From: an uncultured bacterium
GTDB lineage: Bacteria > Methylomirabilota > Methylomirabilia > Rokubacteriales > CSP1-6
DNA: 11,118 bases
Direction: 5' to 3'
Assembly (NCBI GenBank): GCA_946479205.1
Contig: CAMLFJ010000053.1
Coordinates: forward strand, 1 to 11,118
Shown: positions 6,384-11,118 of the stretch, one piece after another
Layout of the letters: the number at the start of each line of letters is the position of its first letter
How positions within the stretch are numbered: the stretch's first letter is position 1
Notes under the pieces: generated by a model
Database searches by the model: none
What the model was told of the DNA's origin: nothing
The model's input: only the letters and a program-made list of their open reading frames with translations
Made by a program: the position numbers and the translations under genes

Positions 6384-8228
6384 GTGGCACCTCGCTTGCG
6401 TTCACTGGTGCCCGTGCCGGATCCCGCGCGTTCGGTCAAGCCGCTCGTGGTGCTGGCCGCCCTGGTCGTGGGCGTCGCCGCGCTCTACCTTGCGCGGGGC
6501 GTCCTGATCCCGGTCGCCCTCGCGATCCTGCTGACCTTCCTCGTCCACCCCGTGGTCGCCCGCCTCGCACGTCTCGGCCTCGGGCGCGCCCTGTCGGTGG
6601 GCCTGGTGGTCACGATGCTGTTCGCCACCCTCGGCGTGGTGGCGTGGGGCATCACCGCGGAGCTCGCGCTGCTCTCGACCGGCATCCCCGGCTACCGCGA
6701 CAACCTCATCGCCAAGATCGCGCACGTCCGGCGCATGGGCCGCGGCGGGGTGATCGAGAAGGCCCAGAGCGCGGTGACCGAGGTCACCAAGGAGCTCCAG
6801 AAGGACGCCACCGCGCCCGCGCGCCCCGCCGCCGCGCCGGTCCCGGTCGTGGTCCGCGAAGGGCGAGGCGGCCTCTGGCAGCTCCCCACGCTGCTGGAGG
6901 GCCTGGGCGCGGCCGCGACCGTCCTCGTCCTCGTGATCTTCATGCTGATCGAGCAGGCGGACCTCCGGAACCGGCTCATCCGGCTGATGGGCTACCGGCG
7001 GCTCGCGACCACCACCCGCGCCCTGGACGAAGCCGCGCAGCGCATCAGCCGCTATCTGCTCATGCAGTCGATCATCAACGTGAGCTTCGGGGTGGGCATC
7101 GCAGTGGGCCTGCTGCTGCTCGGAGTGCCCTACGCGCTGCTCTGGGGCTTCCTGGCCGCGGTGCTGCGCTTCATCCCCTACGTGGGCACCTGGCTGGCCG
7201 CGCTGCTGCTCATGGCGTTCTCGCTCGCCGCTTTCCCCACCTGGCACCAGGCGCTCCTCGTGACCGGCGTGTTCGTGCTCCTCGAAGCGCTCTGCGGCCT
7301 GGCGCTCGAGCCGCTGCTCTACGGTCAGAGCGCGGGGGTCTCCCAGGTTGCGCTCCTCTGCTCGGTCGCCTTCTGGGCCTGGCTCTGGGGCCCGATGGGG
7401 CTCCTCCTCGCCACCCCGCTGACCGTCTGCCTGGTCGTCTTCGCCAAGCACGTCCCCGGCATGGAGTTCATCGGCATCCTGGTGGCCGACGCGCCGCCGA
7501 TCTCGCCGCCCATCGCCTTCTACCAGCGCCTGCTCGCGGAGGACGAGGAGGAGGCCGCGCGCATCGTCGCGGACTACGCGAAGGACCGTCCGCTCGAGAC
7601 GGTGTACGACGATCTCATCCTGCCCGCGCTCGCCCGCGCGCGGCGCGACCGCCGCCAGGAGCAGCTCCGCGAGACCGAGGAGCGCTACGTCTGGCGCGCG
7701 GCCCGGGAGATCGTCGAGGACCTGCACGCGAAGCGCCGCGCGACCACGCTCGCCGCGGATGCCGAGGGCGGCACCGGGCCGCCCGCGGCCGCGCCGCCGT
7801 CCCGCACGATGCTCGTGCTCGCCAGCCCGGTGCGTGACGAGGCGGACGAGCTGGGGCTGATCATGCTGGGCCACATCGTGGATCCGGCTTGCTGGACGAT
7901 CGAGCTGACCTCGCCCCTGCTGCTGGCCTCCGAGGTCATCAGGCTCGTGGAGCGCACGCGGCCGGCGGCGGTCTGCCTGGGCGCGCTTCCCGCGAGCGGC
8001 CTCGCCGCCCGCACGCGCTACCTGAGCAAGCGGCTCCGGGCGCGCTTCCCCGACCTGCGGATCATCGTGGGGCGCTGGGGGCTACGCGAGGAGGACGAGA
8101 CGCACCGGCGCCATCTCGAGGTCGCGGGCGCGAGCTACGTGGGGACGACCCTGGTGGAGACGCGCGAGCACCTGCAGACCGTCTACGGTCTGGAGCCCGC
8201 GGCGCCACGGGCCGCGATCACGACGTAG
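6384..8228 (+). CDS. AI-2E/PerM-family membrane protein fused to a B12-binding-like module
   Basis: The first 370 or so of 614 residues form an AI-2E transporter-family (PF01594) domain. It shows two N-terminal helices (about 20-56), a third (70-94), a large soluble loop (100-170), and a C-terminal helix bundle (172-352) with LRFIPYVGTWLAALLL (261-276), the family's conserved Pro-x-x-Gly region. Members include putative AI-2 exporters and Na+/H+ antiporters, so the substrate is open. Residues 378-450 are helical and resemble the cap of cobalamin-binding modules (LLAEDEEEAARIV, then TVYDDLILPALARARRD). Residues 475-605 resemble the Rossmann B12-binding domain, but the DxHxxG motif reads ExDxxG (486-491) and SxL reads GAL (533-535), so base-off cobalamin binding is unlikely. 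The start is a GTG with no clear Shine-Dalgarno; GTGs at 6408 and 6414 are alternatives. The 3' end overlaps the convergent kinase by 11 nt. Confidence 0.86.
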   Translation: MAPRLRSLVPVPDPARSVKPLVVLAALVVGVAALYLARGVLIPVALAILLTFLVHPVVARLARLGLGRALSVGLVVTMLFATLGVVAWGITAELALLSTGIPGYRDNLIAKIAHVRRMGRGGVIEKAQSAVTEVTKELQKDATAPARPAAAPVPVVVREGRGGLWQLPTLLEGLGAAATVLVLVIFMLIEQADLRNRLIRLMGYRRLATTTRALDEAAQRISRYLLMQSIINVSFGVGIAVGLLLLGVPYALLWGFLAAVLRFIPYVGTWLAALLLMAFSLAAFPTWHQALLVTGVFVLLEALCGLALEPLLYGQSAGVSQVALLCSVAFWAWLWGPMGLLLATPLTVCLVVFAKHVPGMEFIGILVADAPPISPPIAFYQRLLAEDEEEAARIVADYAKDRPLETVYDDLILPALARARRDRRQEQLRETEERYVWRAAREIVEDLHAKRRATTLAADAEGGTGPPAAAPPSRTMLVLASPVRDEADELGLIMLGHIVDPACWTIELTSPLLLASEVIRLVERTRPAAVCLGALPASGLAARTRYLSKRLRARFPDLRIIVGRWGLREEDETHRRHLEVAGASYVGTTLVETREHLQTVYGLEPAAPRAAITT

Positions 8229-10083
8229 CCGGACCCAGCACCTCGTCGAGCATCGAGGCGTCCACCGGCTTGGTCACGTGCAGATCGAACCCGGCCGCGA
8301 GCGCGCGCCGGCGGTCCTCGGCCTGCCCGTAGCCGGTCACCGCCACGAGACGGATCGCGCGCGTCTCCGGCCGCCCGCGCGCCTCGCGCGCCACCGCGTA
8401 GCCGTCCATGCCGGGCAGGCCCAGGTCGATCAGGGCCACGTCCGGCTGGAAGGCCCGGAGCCGGGCGAGCCCACTCGGCCCGTCCTCACAGGCCTCCACC
8501 TCGTGGCCCGCCATCTCCAGCAGGAGGCGCAGGCTCTGGCGCGCGTCCGCGCTGTCCTCCACGACCAGGACGCGCCGGCCCCGCGCCGCGGCGGGCCGCG
8601 CGGCGTCTCCGCCCCCGCCCACCGCGGCGAGCAGCGCGGGAATCGCGGCCAGCCGCACCGTGAACTCGCTCCCCTGGCCGGGTCCCGCGCTCCACACCGC
8701 GACGGATCCGCCGTGCAGCTCCACCAGCCGCTTCACGAGCGCCAGCCCGAGCCCGAGCCCGCCGCGCGAGCGATCGAGACTCTGCGGCTCCTGCACGAAG
8801 AGATCGAAGACCCGCGCGAGCAGGTCGGTGCGGATCCCCTGGCCGGTGTCGCGCACCCGCAGCACCGCGGTCTCGCCGGCCCGCTCGGTGGTGACGGTCA
8901 CGCGGCCCGAGCCCGGGGTGTACTTGAGCGCGTTGTCCACCAGGTTGTTCAGCACCTGCTCGAGCCGCGCCGCGTCGCCGTTCACGTACACCGGCGGGCC
9001 CTCGACGACCACCGTGTGCCGCCCGGTGCGCCCGGCCTGGGCGAGGGCGTCGAGACAGCGGCCCGCGAGGGCGCGGAGCTCCACCGGGCCGCGCTGCAGG
9101 TCGATCTTGCCCGAGGTCGCGCGGGCGACGTCGAGCAGGTCGTCCACGAGCCGGCCGAGGTGTCCGGTCTGGCGCCCGATGATCGCGACCACGTGGCGCA
9201 TGGTCTCGTCGCCGGGCAGCCGCTCGAGCACCGCCACCGCGTTGGTCAGCGTGCCGAGCGGGTTGCGCAGCTCGTGCCCGAGCATGGCCAGGAACTCGTC
9301 CTTGGCCTGGTTCGCGGCGCGGAGCGACTCCTCGTAGAGCTTCCGCTCGGTGATGTCGAGCGAGACGCTCAGCACCGCGGGCTCGCCCTCGAAGGTGATG
9401 ACCTCCGAGTTGACCAGGAGTTGGCGGTCCTCGCCGGCGCGCGTCCGGAACGTGACCTCGAGGTCGCGCACCCGGCCCTCGGTGTGCAGGAGGCGGAGCA
9501 GCCGGTCGCGCTCCTCGGTGGTCACCCAGAAACCGAGCTCCGGCTTGCTGTGGCCAAGCATCGCCTCGCGCGAGTACCCGCTGTGGCGCACCGCCGCCTC
9601 GTTGACCTCGAGGTGCCGCTGATCGCGCAGGCTCGTGATGGACATCGGCAGCGGGTTGGCGTGGAAGGCCACCATGAACCGCCGCTCGCTCTCGCGCAGC
9701 GCGGCCTCCGCCCGCGTGCGGTCCGTGATGTCGGTGAGCGCGCTCAGGATGCACGCCTCGCCGTCGAACATCACGATGTCGGCGGAGAGGACGGTCACGC
9801 GCTCCTCGCCGCTCTTGACGCGGAAGCGACATTCCATGCCGCGTACCGTCCGGCCCGTCTTGAGCAGGCGGATGCCCTCGTCCCGCTGGACCGGATCCAC
9901 CCAGAGCCCGAGCTCCACCGGGGTGCGGCCGAGGATCTCCTCCCGCGTGTATCCGGAGGTGCTCAGGAAGGCGTCGTTGGCGTCGCGGACCCGGCCGTCG
10001 CCGAGGCCGGTGAGGCAGAGGATGGTGGGGCTCAGCCCGAAGACCGCGCGGAGTTTCTCCCCGAAGCCGGGCGTCGAAGGCAT
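8218..10083 (-). CDS. Soluble PAS-PAS hybrid histidine kinase with C-terminal receiver
   Basis: This 621-residue cytoplasmic sensor kinase has no membrane segment. Domains in order: PAS 1 (about 10-120, with DANDAFLSTSGYTREEILGR) ending in a PAC-like LTDITDRTRAE; PAS 2 (about 132-247, with VNEAAVRHSGYSREAMLG) ending LDITERK; HisKA (about 258-325) with phosphoacceptor His270 in GHELRNPL; HATPase_c (about 368-478) with N box NNLVDNALKY (379-388), G1 DTGQG (412-416) and G2 GGLGLGLALV (441-450); an Ala/Gly-rich linker; and a receiver (about 503-618) with Asp510, phosphoacceptor Asp553 in LIDLGLPGMDGY, Thr583 and Lys605. All catalytic residues are present. The start at 10083 is chosen because a good promoter points to it; a longer frame to 10176 lacks domain content. 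The signal sensed is unknown. No separate response regulator or phosphotransfer protein is nearby. Confidence 0.93.
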   Translation of the reverse strand: MPSTPGFGEKLRAVFGLSPTILCLTGLGDGRVRDANDAFLSTSGYTREEILGRTPVELGLWVDPVQRDEGIRLLKTGRTVRGMECRFRVKSGEERVTVLSADIVMFDGEACILSALTDITDRTRAEAALRESERRFMVAFHANPLPMSITSLRDQRHLEVNEAAVRHSGYSREAMLGHSKPELGFWVTTEERDRLLRLLHTEGRVRDLEVTFRTRAGEDRQLLVNSEVITFEGEPAVLSVSLDITERKLYEESLRAANQAKDEFLAMLGHELRNPLGTLTNAVAVLERLPGDETMRHVVAIIGRQTGHLGRLVDDLLDVARATSGKIDLQRGPVELRALAGRCLDALAQAGRTGRHTVVVEGPPVYVNGDAARLEQVLNNLVDNALKYTPGSGRVTVTTERAGETAVLRVRDTGQGIRTDLLARVFDLFVQEPQSLDRSRGGLGLGLALVKRLVELHGGSVAVWSAGPGQGSEFTVRLAAIPALLAAVGGGGDAARPAAARGRRVLVVEDSADARQSLRLLLEMAGHEVEACEDGPSGLARLRAFQPDVALIDLGLPGMDGYAVAREARGRPETRAIRLVAVTGYGQAEDRRRALAAGFDLHVTKPVDASMLDEVLGPATS

Positions 10084-10119
10084 CGCGGAAAGTATGGGGC
10101 GCGGCGGCCCACCTGGCAA
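10084..10119 (-). promoter_or_regulatory. Sigma70-type promoter of the hybrid kinase (leaderless start)
   Basis: On the minus strand, TTGCCA (10119-10114) is a five-of-six match to a -35. It is followed after exactly 17 bases by CATACT (10096-10091), a -10-like hexamer. Transcription is expected about 7 nt further, at 10084-10083, which is the A of the kinase ATG. No Shine-Dalgarno precedes this ATG. The agreement of spacing and start codon supports both the promoter and a leaderless mRNA. Confidence 0.58.
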
Positions 10120-10137
10120 CCCCGGGGCCCCGCGGGC

Positions 10138-10152
10138 GGGTGTATCATACCC
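10138..10152. promoter_or_regulatory. Near-palindromic TATA-containing element in the divergent kinase/hydrolase gap
   Basis: GGGTGTATCATACCC has complementary GGGT/ACCC ends and a TATCAT on the plus strand (10143-10148) that overlaps TATGAT on the minus strand (10149-10144). The plus-strand hexamer is well placed as a -10 for the hydrolase, giving a leader of about 36 nt that carries its Shine-Dalgarno; no good -35 is seen. It may be a bidirectional -10 or an operator. Confidence 0.4.
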
Positions 10153-10177
10153 GCCGACACCGACCCTCCCTTCCACA

Positions 10178-10183
10178 AAGGAG
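10178..10183 (+). promoter_or_regulatory. Ribosome binding site of the alpha/beta-hydrolase gene
   Basis: AAGGAG lies 7 nt before the ATG at 10191. It decides this start over the in-frame GTG at 10140, whose extra 17 residues look unlike a hydrolase N-terminus or a signal peptide. Confidence 0.8.
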
Positions 10184-10190
10184 TGCTGCC

Positions 10191-11051
10191 ATGGCGACCA
10201 TGGGTCACGAGATCGACGTCAAGGACGTGGAGTATCTCCGGCACGGGAACCAGCCGCTCCTGGCCCGGATGTTCGTGCCGCGGGGCGACGGGCCGTTCCC
10301 GATGATCGTGGAGCTGCACGGCGGGGCCTGGAGTCGCGGCGACCGTACGGGCGACACCATCATGAACGAGCCGCTGGCCCGCAGCGGCGTGGTCGTGGCC
10401 GCGCTCGACTTCCGCCAGCCGCCCGACGCGTCCTATCCCGGCTCGCTGGTGGACATCAGCTACGGGGTCCGCTGGCTCAAGAGCCGGGCCGCGGAGTTCC
10501 ACGGGCGCGCGGACCAGGTCGGGCTCATGGGCGCCTCGAGCGGCGCGCACCTGGCCATGCTGCTGGCCATGAAGCCGCGCGACCCGAAGTACGCTGCCCT
10601 CCCCCTGCCCGCGGGGACCCCGGCCCAGGACGGGGGCGTGCGCTGCGCGGTGCTCTGCTGGCCGGTCATCGACCCGCTCTCGCGCTACCGATACGCCAAG
10701 GCGCTGAAGGCGGGCGGCCCTCCGTATCCGGACGTGGTGGATCGCGTGCTGCCGGGACACGACGCCTACTGGGTGACCGAGGAGGCGATGGCCGAGGGCA
10801 ACCCGACGCTCGCACTCGAGCGCGGCGAGCCGGTCGAGACCCCGCCGGTGGTCTACATCCAGGGCTCGGCCGACAAGGCCCACCCGCGGCCGGATCTGGA
10901 CCGCTTCGTGGCGCAGTACCGCAAGATCGGCGGCCAGGTGGACCTCGAGCTGCTCGAGGGCGAGACCGAGGGCTACATCAGCAAGCGGCCCGCGGCGGCG
11001 GAGCGGACGATCTCGCGCATCATCGAGTTCGTCCACAAGCAGCTCGGCTAG
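10191..11051 (+). CDS. Alpha/beta-hydrolase of the BD-FAE/Aes-like esterase type, catalytic His apparently replaced
   Basis: This 286-residue cytoplasmic protein (no signal peptide) has the alpha/beta-hydrolase-3 or BD-FAE pattern. Strand MIVELHGGAW (38-47) carries the HGG oxyanion-hole motif (43-45). The nucleophile elbow GASSGAHLA (114-122) places the serine at 116, with the usual GxSxG spacing. VYIQGSADKAHP (221-232) gives the acid Asp228. Typical relatives continue with a catalytic histidine in an 'xHGF' motif near the C-terminus, but the aligned segment here reads EGETEGYIS (256-264), with Glu260 at the histidine position. His231, just after the acid, is the only nearby alternative. The enzyme may therefore be altered or inactive, or use an unusual triad. 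Substrate is unknown. The gene is divergent from the hybrid kinase, which might control it, and its stop overlaps a convergent gene by 4 nt. Confidence 0.85.
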   Translation: MATMGHEIDVKDVEYLRHGNQPLLARMFVPRGDGPFPMIVELHGGAWSRGDRTGDTIMNEPLARSGVVVAALDFRQPPDASYPGSLVDISYGVRWLKSRAAEFHGRADQVGLMGASSGAHLAMLLAMKPRDPKYAALPLPAGTPAQDGGVRCAVLCWPVIDPLSRYRYAKALKAGGPPYPDVVDRVLPGHDAYWVTEEAMAEGNPTLALERGEPVETPPVVYIQGSADKAHPRPDLDRFVAQYRKIGGQVDLELLEGETEGYISKRPAAAERTISRIIEFVHKQLG

Positions 11052-11118
11052 CGGATCTCCAGCTCCTTGCGGACGCGGGGCAGCACCTCGCGGGCGATGC
11101 GCGCGGTGTAGTCGCGCT
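11048..11118 (-). CDS. 3' end of an unidentified gene (partial)
   Basis: Reading leftwards from the window edge, one frame is open for 22 codons and ends in TAG at 11050-11048. The visible tail reads DYTARIAREVLPRV then RKELEIR, a charged amphipathic helix like the C-terminal end of many enzymes. Luciferase-like flavin monooxygenases often end this way, but so do other families, and I do not assign one. The stop overlaps the hydrolase stop by 4 nt at a CTAG palindrome. Reality is inferred from helix-like composition, G/C-ending codons and gene density. Confidence 0.5.
   Translation of the reverse strand, partial: RDYTARIAREVLPRVRKELEIR

Noticed and set aside
6368..7874. Long open frames on both strands over the AI-2E-family gene
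   Set aside because: Low-complexity Arg/Gly/Pro or Glu/His/Gln-rich products typical of GC-rich shadows; the chosen frame shows membrane helices and family motifs.
6384..8228. Quorum-sensing AI-2 exporter as a firm function
   Set aside because: The AI-2E family name covers transporters with varied or unknown substrates; no luxS or other quorum-sensing gene is in the window.
8278..10305. 675-codon plus-strand frame antisense to the hybrid kinase
   Set aside because: His/Arg/Glu-rich product with no domains; the minus strand has intact PAS, HisKA, HATPase and receiver motifs.
1..11118. CRISPR arrays, tRNA or rRNA genes, insertion sequences, attachment sites
   Set aside because: Read for regularly spaced repeats, cloverleaf-like ends with CCA, transposase motifs and terminal inverted repeats; none were seen.

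Overview
The window is about 70% GC, is packed with genes, and shows strong G/C preference at third codon positions. Combined with Tat-type leaders, orphan ABC substrate-binding proteins of the ABC_sub_bind and NMT1/THI5 types, and a multi-PAS hybrid kinase, this suggests a Gram-negative soil or subsurface bacterium. Candidatus Rokubacteria (Methylomirabilota) is my best guess; a Burkholderiales, Rhizobiales or deltaproteobacterial origin cannot be excluded from the sequence alone. I see no rRNA, tRNA, CRISPR array, insertion sequence, prophage or plasmid function. The region looks chromosomal.

Left arm (1-1932, minus strand): three overlapping genes, read right to left. They are a substrate-binding-like protein without a signal peptide, an ABC_sub_bind-family protein with a Tat-like leader, and the first 18 codons of another probably exported protein. 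No ATPase or permease of a transporter is visible.

Centre (1966-6278, plus strand): a tightly coupled four-gene redox operon. It holds msrB (methionine-R-sulfoxide reductase without zinc cysteines), a DsbD/ScsB-type transmembrane electron conduit, a Tat-exported thioredoxin-fold protein with only two distant cysteines, and a Tat-exported DUF3500 protein with a histidine-rich tail. Gaps are 11 nt, a 4-nt overlap and 4 nt. The layout suggests that cytoplasmic thiol electrons are passed across the membrane to a periplasmic redoxin, with the DUF3500 protein as an exported partner of unknown, perhaps metal-linked, function. This operon is the best candidate in the window for an under-described system.

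Right arm (6384-11118): an AI-2E/PerM-family membrane protein has a C-terminal module that resembles a cobalamin-binding cap plus Rossmann domain with degenerate ligand motifs. Its end overlaps the end of a convergent soluble PAS-PAS hybrid histidine kinase. That kinase has a convincing promoter placing its transcription start at the start codon (leaderless). It is divergent from an alpha/beta-hydrolase whose expected catalytic histidine position reads as glutamate. The last 71 bases are the 3' end of a minus-strand gene that overlaps the hydrolase stop.

There is no gene-free stretch over 300 bases. The three real gaps (1933-1965, 6279-6383, 10084-10190) hold promoter-like elements and one GC-rich hairpin.
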